64,000 bases of DNA from Mesorhizobium amorphae CCNWGS0123 (GTDB lineage: Bacteria > Pseudomonadota > Alphaproteobacteria > Rhizobiales > Rhizobiaceae). How positions within the stretch are numbered: the first letter of the stretch is position 1; the number at the start of each line of letters is the position of its first letter. The stretch covers positions 1,982,001 through 2,046,000 of the forward strand of contig NZ_CP015318.1 of assembly GCF_001686985.1 (NCBI RefSeq), in the 5' to 3' direction. Shown here one piece after another: positions 9,054-17,745 of this stretch. The notes under the pieces are model-generated. The model had not been told where the DNA came from. It did no database searches and was given only the letters and a program-made list of their open reading frames with translations. The position numbers were made by a program, and so were the translations under genes.

Positions 9054-10323
9054 TGTGGCCTCCTGGGGACAGAGCAGCCAGCGGCAGATGCAACGTGACC
9101 GAAGCTCCCCCCTCGGATCTGTTCCTGACGGCGACGCTACCCCCCAGCTTGCGGATGACGTTGACGACAAGAAACAGGCCAAGCCCACTGCCGGGCCGGT
9201 TCTTGGTCGAACTATAAGGCTTGCCGAATTCCGCAAGCATGGTTTTCTCAAATCCCGGGCCCGTGTCGACAACTTCGGCGACAAGACTGTCCTCGTGACG
9301 GCTGACGTTCAGCCCCACCCAACGAGGCGACGCTTCGAGCGCATTGTCCAGGACATTGAAGATCACCTGCTTGAGCGCCGGGTCGGACACGATCTGTTGG
9401 TTGGACCCGAAATTGTTCGTGTATTCGAAGCCTTGCGGCTGCCGCGTCGACCTCCACTCGGCCACCAGCTCCGCCAGGAAGGCATCCACGGATGTGCGAA
9501 CGGTTCCTTCGCCACGCAGTTCACCCGACGACATCAGGATTCCCGAAACGATCTTCTTGCAGCGATCCAGTTGGCCCTGCATCTCACGGATTTCCTGCGT
9601 CAGCTCCGGATCGGCCTTGAGGGTCGGCATGCGCTGCCAATCGTTGAGGATGACGGAAAGCGTGGCGAGCGGCGTGCCAAGTTCATGCGCGGCGCCCGAG
9701 GCGAGAAGGCCCATCCTGACGATATGATCCTCCTCCGCCGATTGTTGGCGCAAATCGGCCAGATGCGCGTCACGGGTGCGAAGGTTGTGCTGGACCCTGG
9801 TGATGAAGAGCACCAGAAGCGTGGCCGCCAGGACGAAGCAGATGAACATGCCCTGGATGTGCAGGCTGAACAGCCCGGTACCGTGCGCATGCGGCAGGCG
9901 GATCTCCCGGTAGAAGCTGGTCAGCGCGACGAAGCACGCGCTGGTGATCAGAACCAGGGCCCATACCGACCAGGTCTCGAGCAGCACAGCGCCCAGGATG
10001 ACCTGGAGCAAATAGAGGGAAATGAATGGGTTGGACGCGCCGCCGCTCAAATACAGCTGAACAGTCAATGCGGCGACATCGAGCAGGAGTCCGAGAAAGA
10101 GCTCCATGTTGGTGATGGCGTCCTGGCTGCTGTGCCGAAGCAGGCTGGCGATGTTGAGCGCGGTCAATAGCAGGATCACCACCGCCATAGGGGTTAGCGG
10201 CAGGCCAATGCCGAGCCCGTAGCGAACGAAGAGAATCGTCACGACCTGACCGCCGACCGCAATCCAGCGCAATTGAATCAGAAGCAGGAAATTCTGCTTG
10301 TTGGTTTTATCATGCAGGGTCAT
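9043..10323 (-). CDS. RegB/ActS-type redox sensor histidine kinase
   Basis: The 426-residue membrane kinase has about six hydrophobic segments (residues ~12-175), then a HisKA/HATPase core. GGASNPF at residues 94-100 fits the GGxxNPF quinone-binding motif of RegB. The phosphoacceptor is His213 in HELGTPLATL. Cys255, 42 residues later in LDRCKKIV, lies where RegB has its redox-active cysteine. The ATP site has NVLDNALEASP, VVDTGPGFE and SGLGLFLV. The ATG at 10323 was chosen over a TTG 33 bases upstream. It overlaps the response regulator, forming a two-gene unit next to a quinol oxidase operon, so sensing of the quinone pool is a reasonable inference. Confidence 0.92.
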   Translation of the reverse strand: MTLHDKTNKQNFLLLIQLRWIAVGGQVVTILFVRYGLGIGLPLTPMAVVILLLTALNIASLLRHSSQDAITNMELFLGLLLDVAALTVQLYLSGGASNPFISLYLLQVILGAVLLETWSVWALVLITSACFVALTSFYREIRLPHAHGTGLFSLHIQGMFICFVLAATLLVLFITRVQHNLRTRDAHLADLRQQSAEEDHIVRMGLLASGAAHELGTPLATLSVILNDWQRMPTLKADPELTQEIREMQGQLDRCKKIVSGILMSSGELRGEGTVRTSVDAFLAELVAEWRSTRQPQGFEYTNNFGSNQQIVSDPALKQVIFNVLDNALEASPRWVGLNVSRHEDSLVAEVVDTGPGFEKTMLAEFGKPYSSTKNRPGSGLGLFLVVNVIRKLGGSVAVRNRSEGGASVTLHLPLAALSPGGHNAD

Positions 10324-10454
10324 GCAGATCCGTTCCGGTAGCCGGCTCCAATCCAATGGCCAATCGGTCGATATGCTTGTCGGGATAGCGCCAAGCTTCC
10401 GATCCGCCTTTGATCGAGCAGGGCAAGACAGCGCAAGGTCTTAGAACCTCCGAC

Positions 10455-11768
10455 TCAAGCAGCGGTCCGGTCCAGACGCTGGCTCAGTCTGAGGGCCAGC
10501 AGGGTACAGGCTGCCCCTGAGAGCAAATAGGCGCCCGATGAGATCAGTCCGAAATGGCTTGAGAGGAACAGGGCGACGATGGGCGCGAAGCCGGCGCCGA
10601 ACAGCCAGGCGAGATCGGAGGTCAGCGCCGCGCCGGTATAACGGTAGGTCCTGGAAAAGTTCGATGCCACCGCGCCGGAAGACTGACCAAACGACAGGCC
10701 AAGCAGGACGAAGCCCAGCACCATGAACACGGACTCTCCCACGAAGCCGCCGTCGAGAAGCTGCGGGGCAAAGCCGCTGAACGCAGCGATGGCAATGGCC
10801 GATCCGCCCAGCAGGGGCCAGCGTCCAACCCGGTCGGCGACGAAGCCGGAGATCACGATGGCCGCAAGACCGAAGATGGCGCCGATCGTCTCGATGACCA
10901 GGAACCGTGCCGGCCCTTCGCGCGTGAACAGGAATATCCAGGACAGCGGGAATACCGTGACCATGTGGAACAGGGCAAAGCTGGCCAGCGGCGCGAAGGC
11001 GCCCAGCACGACGGTGCGGCCTTCCGCGCGCAGCGTCTCGGTCACCGAGGTCGGTTGCAGTTCGCGGCTCTCGAACAGCCTGGTGTATTCGGGCGTCACG
11101 ACGATCCGCAATCGCGCGAACAGGGCGACGACATTTATGGCGAAAGCGACGAAGAACGGGTAGCGCCAGCCCCAGCTGAAAAAGTCTTCCGCCGACAGAT
11201 TGCCAACGAAGAATGCAAACAGCGCGCTTGCGACGATCAGTCCGAGCGGAGCGCCGAGCTGCGGGATCATCGCGTACCAGCCACGACGATTTCCCGGTGC
11301 GTTCAGCGCCAGCAGGGAGGCAAGCCCGTCCCAGGTGCCGCCAAGCGCCAGCCCTTGGCCGATGCGGAACAGCGCCAGCAGCCAGGCCGAAGCCGAGCCG
11401 ATCTGCTCATGACCCGGAAGAAAGGCGATTGCCACCGTCGAGGTGCCCAGCAGGAACAGAGCGATGGTCAGTTTGGCGCTGCGTCCATAGGCCCGGTCGA
11501 CTGCCGTGAAGATGGTCGTGCCGAACGGCCGCGCGATGAAGGCGAGCGCGAAGATGCCAAACGAGTAAAGCGTGCCCGTTAGCGGATCCAGGTAGGGAAA
11601 CACGAGTTTTGGAAAGACGATGACGGAAGCGATCGCATAGACGAAGAAATCGAAGAACTCCGATGTCCGTCCGATGATGACGCCGACGGCAATTTCGCCG
11701 GGGTTCACCTCATGTTGGCGCGCGGTGATGCGTCTCGCGCCGGCCTCGATCTTCGAAGTTGGACTCAC
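10455..11768 (-). CDS. MFS transporter, metabolite:H+ symporter (MHS) type
   Basis: This 437-residue protein has the twelve-helix major facilitator pattern. It shows the MHS-like signature TSEFFDFFVYAIASVIVFPK near residues 35-54 and RPFGTTIFTAVDRAYGRSAK around 80-99 in place of the usual loop 2-3 motif. A second-half loop reads GFVADRVGRWPLLGG. MHS relatives carry citrate, alpha-ketoglutarate, shikimate or betaines; the substrate here is unknown. It is read away from cyoA and lies between the redox two-component system and the oxidase, sharing an intergenic region that contains a perfect 25-bp palindrome. It may therefore be co-regulated with the oxidase, although no functional link is obvious. 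Confidence 0.85.
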   Translation of the reverse strand: MSPTSKIEAGARRITARQHEVNPGEIAVGVIIGRTSEFFDFFVYAIASVIVFPKLVFPYLDPLTGTLYSFGIFALAFIARPFGTTIFTAVDRAYGRSAKLTIALFLLGTSTVAIAFLPGHEQIGSASAWLLALFRIGQGLALGGTWDGLASLLALNAPGNRRGWYAMIPQLGAPLGLIVASALFAFFVGNLSAEDFFSWGWRYPFFVAFAINVVALFARLRIVVTPEYTRLFESRELQPTSVTETLRAEGRTVVLGAFAPLASFALFHMVTVFPLSWIFLFTREGPARFLVIETIGAIFGLAAIVISGFVADRVGRWPLLGGSAIAIAAFSGFAPQLLDGGFVGESVFMVLGFVLLGLSFGQSSGAVASNFSRTYRYTGAALTSDLAWLFGAGFAPIVALFLSSHFGLISSGAYLLSGAACTLLALRLSQRLDRTAA

Positions 11769-11872
11769 AGCGTTCTCCGTTGCCCGGGAGACGCGTCTGG
11801 CACCACATTCAGATGCGATCGCGTGCCATATGCGCGGGCCAGATGCCTTGATGCCGGTTGGCGCATGATTGC

Positions 11873-11897
11873 GGCATTGGACAAATTGTCCAATGCC
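11873..11897. promoter_or_regulatory. Perfect 25-bp palindrome between MFS gene and cyoA (probable operator)
   Basis: Two 12-base arms, GGCATTGGACAA and its exact reverse complement TTGTCCAATGCC, flank a single A. The element lies 53 bp upstream of the favoured cyoA start and 105 bp upstream of the MFS start. No T-tract follows on either strand, so it is unlikely to be a terminator. The core TTGGACAA-N-TTGTCCAA has the symmetry of a dimeric repressor or activator site. It does not match the GCGGC-N5-GTCGC pattern reported for RegA or a TTGAT-N4-ATCAA FNR box. Confidence 0.6.
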
Positions 11898-11949
11898 TTC
11901 ATTGCTGCAGTGCAGCTAGCACTTGGGGGAACAACCGACAGGTCATCCA

Positions 11950-13122
11950 TTGAGCCGTCTTCGCACCCTCGTCCTGCTGCCCCTACTGGCATCGCTCGGT
12001 TCCTGCAGCATGGTGGTCATGAACCCGTCTGGCGACGTGGCCGCGCAGCAGCGCGACCTGTTGGTGGTGTCTACGGCATTGATGCTGATCGTCATCATAC
12101 CGGTGATGGCGCTCACCATATTCTTCGCCTGGCGCTATCGCCAGTCGAACCGTGAGGCGCGCTATGAGCCGGACTGGGACCATTCGACCCATCTAGAACT
12201 CGTCATCTGGGCAGTGCCGCTCCTGATCATCATCTGTCTTGGCGCGGTAACCTGGATGGGTACGCATCTTCTGGACCCGTATCGGCCGATCGGCCGTGTC
12301 GCTGCCGGCAAGTCGCTCACGCCGGGCGCGCGTCCGCTTGAGGTCGAGGTCGTCGCCCTCGACTGGAAATGGCTGTTCATCTACCCGGAATACGGCGTCG
12401 CCGCGATCAATGAACTCGCCGCACCGGTCGATCGGCCGATCACCTTCCGCATCACCTCCGCATCGGTGATGAACTCCTTCTACGTCCCTGCTCTCGCCGG
12501 ACAGATCTATGCGATGCCGGGCATGGAAACGAAGCTGCACGCCGTCATAAACAAATCCGGCGACTATGAGGGTTTCTCCGCCAACTACAGCGGCGCCGGC
12601 TTTTCCGGGATGCGCTTCGCGTTCCACGGGTTGAACGACTCTGACTTCCAGGCATGGGTTGCGAAGGCGAAAGACGGCGGCGGCAAGCTCGACCGAAGCA
12701 GCTATCTGGAGCTCGAGCGGCCCAGCGAGAACGAGCCGGCACGCCGCTACGCTTCCGTCCAGTCAGACCTGTACAAGGCGATCCTCAACATGTGCGTCGA
12801 GCCCGGCAAGATGTGCATGAGTGAGATGACGCAGATCGACGCCAAGGGCGGCCTTGGCCTGGCCGGCATCTACAACACCGTTCCGCTGCTGTACGACAAG
12901 TTCACTCGGCGCGGCACGGTCTTCGGCCCCGCACCATCCTATGTCGCCAGCATATGCACGACAGAGCAAGCGCTGGCGGCAGCCACGAACGCGGCGCAAC
13001 CCGCCTTGCCGACAACCTTCACGCCCATCCTCGGCGCAGGTCTGCAACGGCCAACCCCGATGTCGATCCGACTGCCATCACGCTCCGCAACGGGCGCATT
13101 TCGGTCGCCATTCAACTCCTGA
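11950..13122 (+). CDS. cyoA: Cytochrome o ubiquinol oxidase subunit II
   Basis: The product (390 residues from the TTG at 11950; a TTG at 11923 is also open) is the CyoA subunit of a heme-copper quinol oxidase. A lipoprotein signal reads SRLRTLVLLPLLASLGSC, with Cys as the lipidated residue, then two membrane helices and a periplasmic cupredoxin domain. The segment VPALAGQIYAMPGM and GFSANYSGAGFSGMRF match CyoA and lack CuA ligands, so electrons come from quinol rather than cytochrome c. A COX_ARM tail follows with NMCVEPGKMCMSEM. It is longer than E. coli CyoA (about 315 residues) because of a C-terminal extension. It is the first gene of cyoABCD. Confidence 0.92.
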   Translation: MSRLRTLVLLPLLASLGSCSMVVMNPSGDVAAQQRDLLVVSTALMLIVIIPVMALTIFFAWRYRQSNREARYEPDWDHSTHLELVIWAVPLLIIICLGAVTWMGTHLLDPYRPIGRVAAGKSLTPGARPLEVEVVALDWKWLFIYPEYGVAAINELAAPVDRPITFRITSASVMNSFYVPALAGQIYAMPGMETKLHAVINKSGDYEGFSANYSGAGFSGMRFAFHGLNDSDFQAWVAKAKDGGGKLDRSSYLELERPSENEPARRYASVQSDLYKAILNMCVEPGKMCMSEMTQIDAKGGLGLAGIYNTVPLLYDKFTRRGTVFGPAPSYVASICTTEQALAAATNAAQPALPTTFTPILGAGLQRPTPMSIRLPSRSATGAFRSPFNS

Positions 13123-13137
13123 GGCGCCACGCAAGAC

Positions 13138-15150
13138 ATGTTCGACAATCCCGCACTTCTCAAGGCGATCTTCGGCCGCCTGACTCTCGAGTCGCTTCCG
13201 CTCCATGAGCCTATCGTCGTGGCAACCTTCGTTGTCGTCGCGCTGGGCGGCATCGCCCTTGTCGGCGCGCTGACCTATTTCCGGCTCTGGGGCTACCTGT
13301 GGCGGGAATGGTTCACCAGCGTCGACCACAAGCGCATCGGCGTCATGTACATGGTGCTCGGTATCGTCATGCTGCTGCGCGGCTTCAGCGACGCCATCAT
13401 GATGCGGCTCCAGCAGGCGATGGCCTTCGGCGGCTCCGAGGGCTACCTCAATTCCCAGCACTACGACCAGATCTTCACCGCGCATGGCGTGATCATGATC
13501 TTCTTCGTGGCGATGCCGCTCGTCACCGGTCTGATGAATTTCGTCGTCCCGCTGCAGATCGGCGCGCGCGACGTGTCATTCCCTTTCCTCAACAATTTCA
13601 GCTTCTGGATGACCGCCGGCGGCGCGGTCATCGTCATGATGTCGCTGTTCGTCGGCGAGTTCGCGCGCACAGGCTGGCTGGCCTACCCGCCGCTTTCGGG
13701 CATCGGCTACAGCCCGGATGTCGGCGTCGACTACTATATATGGGCGCTACAGGTGGCTGGTGTGGGAACGCTGCTGTCGGGCGTCAATCTCGTCTGCACC
13801 ATCGTCAAGATGCGCGCTCCCGGCATGACCATGATGCGGATGCCGATCTTCACCTGGACCGCGCTGTGCACCAACGTGCTCATCGTCGCCGCCTTTCCGG
13901 TGCTGACGGCGGTGCTGGCGCTGCTCTCCCTCGACCGCTATGTCGGCACCAACTTCTTCACGAACGATTTCGGCGGCAACCCGATGATGTACGTGAACCT
14001 GATCTGGATCTGGGGCCACCCGGAGGTCTACATCCTGATCCTGCCGGCATTCGGCATATTCTCCGAAGTGACCTCGACCTTCTGCGGCAAGCGCCTGTTC
14101 GGCTACACCTCGATGGTCTACGCGACCATCGTCATCACCATCCTGTCCTATCTCGTCTGGCTGCATCATTTCTTCACCATGGGGTCGGGCGCCAGCGTCA
14201 ACTCGTTCTTCGGCATCACCACGATGATCATCTCGATCCCGACGGGCGCCAAGATATTCAACTGGCTGTTCACCATGTACCGCGGCCGCATCCGCTTCGA
14301 GCTGCCGATGATGTGGACGGTGGCATTCATGCTGACCTTCACGGTCGGCGGCATGACCGGGGTGCTGCTGGCGGTGCCGCCGGCCGACTTCGTGCTCCAC
14401 AACAGCCTGTTCCTGGTCGCGCATTTCCATAACGTCATCATCGGCGGCGTGCTGTTCGGCCTGTTCGCCGGCATCAGCTACTGGTTCCCCAAGGCGTTCG
14501 GTTTCCGGCTGGATCCGTTCTGGGGGAAGATGTCGTTCTGGTTCTGGGTCGTCGGCTTCTGGTTCGCCTTCATGCCGCTCTACGTTCTCGGGCTGATGGG
14601 CGTGACGCGTCGGCTGCGTGTCTTCGACGATCCGTCGCTGCATATCTGGTTCATCATCGCCGCATTCGGCGCCTTCCTGATCCTGCTCGGCATCGTGTCC
14701 TTCCTGATCCAGATCTTCGTCAGCGTGCGGCGGCGCGAGCAACTGCGCGATGACACCGGCGATCCCTGGGACGGACGCACGCTCGAATGGGCAACCGCGT
14801 CGCCGCCGCCGGCGTATAATTTCGCATTCACGCCCGTGATCCACGACGGCGACGCCTGGGCTGACATGAAGCAGCGCGGATACAGACGTCCCTTGACGGG
14901 TTTCCGCGACATTCACATGCCGCGCAACACCGGCGCCGGCGTCATCCTGGCCGGGTTGAGCGTGGTGCTTGCCGTGGCGCTCGTCTGGTACATCTGGTGG
15001 CTGGCGATCGTCAGCTTCGTTGCCCTGATCGGCTACGCCATAGCGCACACCTTCAACTACGACCGCGACTTCCACATTGCGTCCGGCGACGTCACGCATG
15101 TCGAAGACGAGCGCACACGACTGCTCGCGGCCAACACGCAGGCGGGGTGA
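13138..15150 (+). CDS. cyoB: Cytochrome o ubiquinol oxidase subunit I
   Basis: The 670-residue catalytic subunit reduces O2 and pumps protons. It is close to E. coli CyoB in length (663). Quinol-site residues appear in [11 protein letters not shown] and [13 protein letters not shown]. The CuB/Tyr crosslink motif GHPEVY is at 293-298 (His294, Tyr298), and the two further CuB histidines are His343-His344 in WLHHFF. The heme ligand region reads [11 protein letters not shown]. About fifteen membrane helices are expected. It starts 15 bp after the cyoA stop and precedes cyoC. No heme O synthase gene (cyoE/ctaB) is present in this cluster, so heme O or A must be supplied from elsewhere. Confidence 0.96.
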   Translation: MFDNPALLKAIFGRLTLESLPLHEPIVVATFVVVALGGIALVGALTYFRLWGYLWREWFTSVDHKRIGVMYMVLGIVMLLRGFSDAIMMRLQQAMAFGGSEGYLNSQHYDQIFTAHGVIMIFFVAMPLVTGLMNFVVPLQIGARDVSFPFLNNFSFWMTAGGAVIVMMSLFVGEFARTGWLAYPPLSGIGYSPDVGVDYYIWALQVAGVGTLLSGVNLVCTIVKMRAPGMTMMRMPIFTWTALCTNVLIVAAFPVLTAVLALLSLDRYVGTNFFTNDFGGNPMMYVNLIWIWGHPEVYILILPAFGIFSEVTSTFCGKRLFGYTSMVYATIVITILSYLVWLHHFFTMGSGASVNSFFGITTMIISIPTGAKIFNWLFTMYRGRIRFELPMMWTVAFMLTFTVGGMTGVLLAVPPADFVLHNSLFLVAHFHNVIIGGVLFGLFAGISYWFPKAFGFRLDPFWGKMSFWFWVVGFWFAFMPLYVLGLMGVTRRLRVFDDPSLHIWFIIAAFGAFLILLGIVSFLIQIFVSVRRREQLRDDTGDPWDGRTLEWATASPPPAYNFAFTPVIHDGDAWADMKQRGYRRPLTGFRDIHMPRNTGAGVILAGLSVVLAVALVWYIWWLAIVSFVALIGYAIAHTFNYDRDFHIASGDVTHVEDERTRLLAANTQAG

Positions 15151-15155
15151 ACACG

Positions 15156-15782
15156 ATGGACCTTGCGCATGATGTGAGCGACGACACGATCTTCCACCTG
15201 GAAGACGACCACGGGCATGCCGAGAGCGGCAGCAGCACCATGCTCGGCTTCTGGATCTATCTGATGAGCGACTGCCTCATCTTCGCGATGCTGTTTGCGG
15301 TCTACGGCGTTCTCGGCGGCAATTACGCCGCCGGGCCGGCGCCGAAGGATCTGTTCGATCTTCCTCTGGTCGCGCTCAATACGACGATGCTGCTGTTGTC
15401 CTCAATCACCTACGGCTTCGCCATACTGGAGATGGCGAAAGGACGGGTGAGGTCCATGCAGATGTGGCTGGTGATCACCGGCCTGTTCGGCCTCGCCTTC
15501 CTCGGCATCGAACTCTACGAATTCGCGCATCTGATCCATGAAGGCGCGACGCCGCAGCGCAGCGGCTTCCTGTCGTCGTTCTTCACGCTGGTCGGGACGC
15601 ACGGCCTGCACGTCACCTTCGGCCTGGTCTGGCTGGTGGTGCTGATGGTCCAGGTTTCCAGGCACGGGCTCATCGCTGCGAACCAACGGCGGCTGATGTG
15701 CCTGAGCATGTTCTGGCACTTCCTCGACGTCATCTGGATCGGCGTCTTCACCTTCGTCTATCTGATGGGAATGTTGCGATGA
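15156..15782 (+). CDS. cyoC: Cytochrome o ubiquinol oxidase subunit III
   Basis: The 208-residue protein is subunit III of the quinol oxidase, a five-helix membrane protein of the COX3 family. Characteristic segments are GFWIYLMSDCLIFAMLFAVY, ELYEFAHLIHEGATPQRSGF and TLVGTHGLHVTFGLVW, the last being the COX3 signature. The ATG at 15156 was chosen because GGCGGGG lies 8 bases upstream; a GTG at 15147 that overlaps the cyoB stop is a possible alternative. Its stop overlaps the cyoD start as ATGA, so the two are translationally coupled. Confidence 0.93.
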   Translation: MDLAHDVSDDTIFHLEDDHGHAESGSSTMLGFWIYLMSDCLIFAMLFAVYGVLGGNYAAGPAPKDLFDLPLVALNTTMLLLSSITYGFAILEMAKGRVRSMQMWLVITGLFGLAFLGIELYEFAHLIHEGATPQRSGFLSSFFTLVGTHGLHVTFGLVWLVVLMVQVSRHGLIAANQRRLMCLSMFWHFLDVIWIGVFTFVYLMGMLR

Positions 15783-16159
15783 GCGCCGGACACCACGCCG
15801 ACACCAAGGAACACGGGCATGCGGATCACGGTGTCGATCATGGCACGTTGCGCGGCTATCTGACAGGCTTTGGCCTGTCGGTCGTGCTGACCGCTATCCC
15901 CTTCTGGCTGGTCATGAGCAACGCACTGGGCAATCAAATGGCGTCGGCGATCGCCATCATGGCTTTTGCCGTGGTGCAGATCGTCGTCCACATGGTGTTC
16001 TTCCTGCATATGAACACCCGCTCGGAGAGCGGTTGGACCATGATGGCGCTGATCTTCACCCTCATTCTGGTGGTCATCGCGCTGACCGGCTCTCTCTGGG
16101 TCATGTACCATCTGAACATCAACATGATGCCTGGCCACGACATGAGCCAGATGCCCTGA
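15779..16159 (+). CDS. cyoD: Cytochrome o ubiquinol oxidase subunit IV
   Basis: The 126-residue product is the small subunit IV (COX4_pro family), needed for assembly and stability of the CuB site. The His- and Asp-rich N-terminus HHADTKEHGHADHGVDHG precedes three hydrophobic helices, the middle one reading AVVQIVVHMVFFLHMN, the typical CyoD core. A second His/Met-rich tail ends NINMMPGHDMSQMP. These His/Met-rich ends could bind copper, but such clusters are common in CyoD proteins. The start overlaps cyoC by four bases. Confidence 0.92.
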   Translation: MSAGHHADTKEHGHADHGVDHGTLRGYLTGFGLSVVLTAIPFWLVMSNALGNQMASAIAIMAFAVVQIVVHMVFFLHMNTRSESGWTMMALIFTLILVVIALTGSLWVMYHLNINMMPGHDMSQMP

Positions 16160-16173
16160 GAGCGTAGCCGGCT

Positions 16174-16947
16174 TTGCACGAAGAAGCGCAGACGCGGCCG
16201 CATTACGGTCCCGGCGAGGGTCGGCGCACACCGCGTTCGAAATGGGCACTGCTGTCGCTTTGCCTTTGCTTCGCCATCGGCGTGGCCGGGTTTTCAGCGC
16301 TTGGGATCTGGCAGCTGGAGCGCCGGGTCTGGAAGCTCGACCTGATCAACCGTGTCGACCAGCGTCTCAAGGCAGCACCCGTGGCCGCCCCGGGGCCTTC
16401 GGCCTGGCCGGCGATCAACGCCGGGGATGACGAGTATCGCCGGCTTGCCGTCTCGGGCAGGTTCGTCGATGGCCGAGAAACGCTGGTTCAGGCGGTGACC
16501 GACCTCGGCGGCGGCTTCTGGGTGATGGCGCCGTTCCGGACGGATGATGGTTTCACCGTGTTGGTGAACAGGGGTTTCGTGGCTCCGGACAAGCGTGATC
16601 CGACTACGCGACCGTCAGGCGATCGCACCGTGGTTCACGGTCTGCTGCGTATGACTGAGCCAAAGGGCGGCTTCCTGCGTGCCAACGATGCGGCAGCCAA
16701 CCGATGGTATTCGCGCGATGTCAAGGCGATCGCCGCAGCACTGGGCATCCCTCAGGCCGCCCCCTACTTCATTGATGCCGACGCCACACCCAATCCGGGC
16801 GGATGGCCTGTGGGCGGTCTGACAGTGATCGCATTCCACAACAACCATTTGGTCTATGCCGTGACGTGGTTTGGACTGGCTTTGATTGTGCTGGGCGCCG
16901 CCGTTGTCTTTGTGCTGTTTCACGAAAGGTCTGATAGGCGGCGCTAG
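16174..16947 (+). CDS. SURF1-family cytochrome oxidase assembly protein
   Basis: The 257-residue protein has the SURF1 layout: an N-terminal membrane helix (about 24-45, CFAIGVAGFSALGIWQLERR), a periplasmic domain, and a C-terminal helix (about 225-247). GIWQLERRVWK and VLVNRGFVAPDKRDP are family hallmarks. SURF1 proteins assist heme a or o insertion into subunit I. The TTG start at 16174 is forced, because an in-frame TAG lies at 16165 and no ATG or GTG occurs before the first helix. It starts 14 bp after cyoD and completes the operon. Confidence 0.9.
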   Translation: MHEEAQTRPHYGPGEGRRTPRSKWALLSLCLCFAIGVAGFSALGIWQLERRVWKLDLINRVDQRLKAAPVAAPGPSAWPAINAGDDEYRRLAVSGRFVDGRETLVQAVTDLGGGFWVMAPFRTDDGFTVLVNRGFVAPDKRDPTTRPSGDRTVVHGLLRMTEPKGGFLRANDAAANRWYSRDVKAIAAALGIPQAAPYFIDADATPNPGGWPVGGLTVIAFHNNHLVYAVTWFGLALIVLGAAVVFVLFHERSDRRR

Positions 16948-17453
16948 CGCCTGTTGATCAAGATCGGCTTGGGTTGGCGCGCCTCTGAAAGGAGTCCTGG
17001 ATTGTCGCCTGTCACAGCGGCGTTTCTTGACGCAGTATCATTCCGCGGCCAGCCCGACGCGACGGAAAGAAGCAGGATGGGGTCTAGAGTCGACATTGCA
17101 AGAGGATGTCACTATATGGCGGTAGCTTCGACGGCGTACCTATGGTTGCGCCCGCGGAGCGGCAGTAAATGTGCCACGTATTGTGATGCCTATTGTGATA
17201 TGTATCGGTTGTTGAAACCGGGAAAAAGCAAATAGAAACAATTACGTAGGGTCGCAAGCGATCCCAGCCAACGGTACCATTACCCTCAACAGTCAGAACG
17301 TGCTCCTTGAACCTTCCTCCTTCGCCTCTGTGGACCTTGGGCACGACCGGCTTGCCGGGCGGGGCCGACTCGGTTGGAATGGGAACATGCATCCTTTGCG
17401 AGATGCGGACGTTTATGATTACCAACCGGCATAGCCGCTAGGGAAGCAGCAGT
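16948..17453. other. 506-bp stretch without a convincing gene
   Basis: Short open frames exist on both strands (16954-17235 plus, 17084-17425 minus), but neither has a good ribosome site or a recognisable domain. The section near 17170-17260 is visibly richer in A and T than its surroundings. It holds two copies of TATTGTGAT at 17179-17187 and 17191-17199, a 12-bp spacing. It may be a degraded insertion or the regulatory region of the following small gene. Confidence 0.5.
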
Positions 17454-17699
17454 ATGAGTGAACATGCGATCGAGTTTTTGCAGGGGTGGATTGGCGAGAA
17501 GGTCCATTGCCAGCCCGTGCCGGCAGAGATCGACAAGCAGGCCGAGACCCTTGCCAGGGAATGTGCGGCCAAGGCTGCTGAGGCCGGCATACCCCTGGAG
17601 GATATCCAGGAAGAGGTCGGCGACATCCAGGAACTGATTGCGTCGCGGCTCGAAGAAGCGGCCGAGGCCGACGAGCAAGCGAATTCGGGCAAGTCCTGA
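17454..17699 (+). CDS. DUF768-type small protein
   Basis: This 81-residue acidic protein starts MSEHAIEFLQGWIGEKV and continues with a helical, Glu/Ala-rich body (ETLARECAAKAAEAGIPLED, IQEEVGDIQELIASRLEE). The pattern of N-terminal Fxx-W-I, a central AGI segment and a conserved EEVG-hydrophobic helix fits the DUF768 family, which I associate with Mesorhizobium and relatives. Its function is unknown. It has no signal peptide or membrane helix. It is convergent with the peptidase gene at 17746 and follows a long poorly coding stretch. Confidence 0.7.
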   Translation: MSEHAIEFLQGWIGEKVHCQPVPAEIDKQAETLARECAAKAAEAGIPLEDIQEEVGDIQELIASRLEEAAEADEQANSGKS

Positions 17700-17745
17700 C
17701 GAGCAGTCCGGCGGCAAGCCGGGCAAGGCAGCCCTTTGCGGGCGC

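Noticed and set aside
11923..11949. Longer cyoA start at TTG 11923
   Set aside because: It would place nine extra residues before the signal peptide; the TTG at 11950 gives a normal lipoprotein signal, though neither has a strong ribosome site.
13747..15099. 450-codon frame antisense to cyoB
   Set aside because: Asp/Glu/His-rich composition typical of a reversed membrane-protein gene; no start signal or family match.
16954..17235. Possible 93-residue protein after the SURF1 gene
   Set aside because: No ribosome site, no domain, and unusual Cys/Tyr-rich end derived from a direct repeat; described as non-coding instead.
17084..17425. Possible 113-residue minus-strand protein
   Set aside because: Needs a TTG start without a ribosome site and has no clear family, so coding is not supported.
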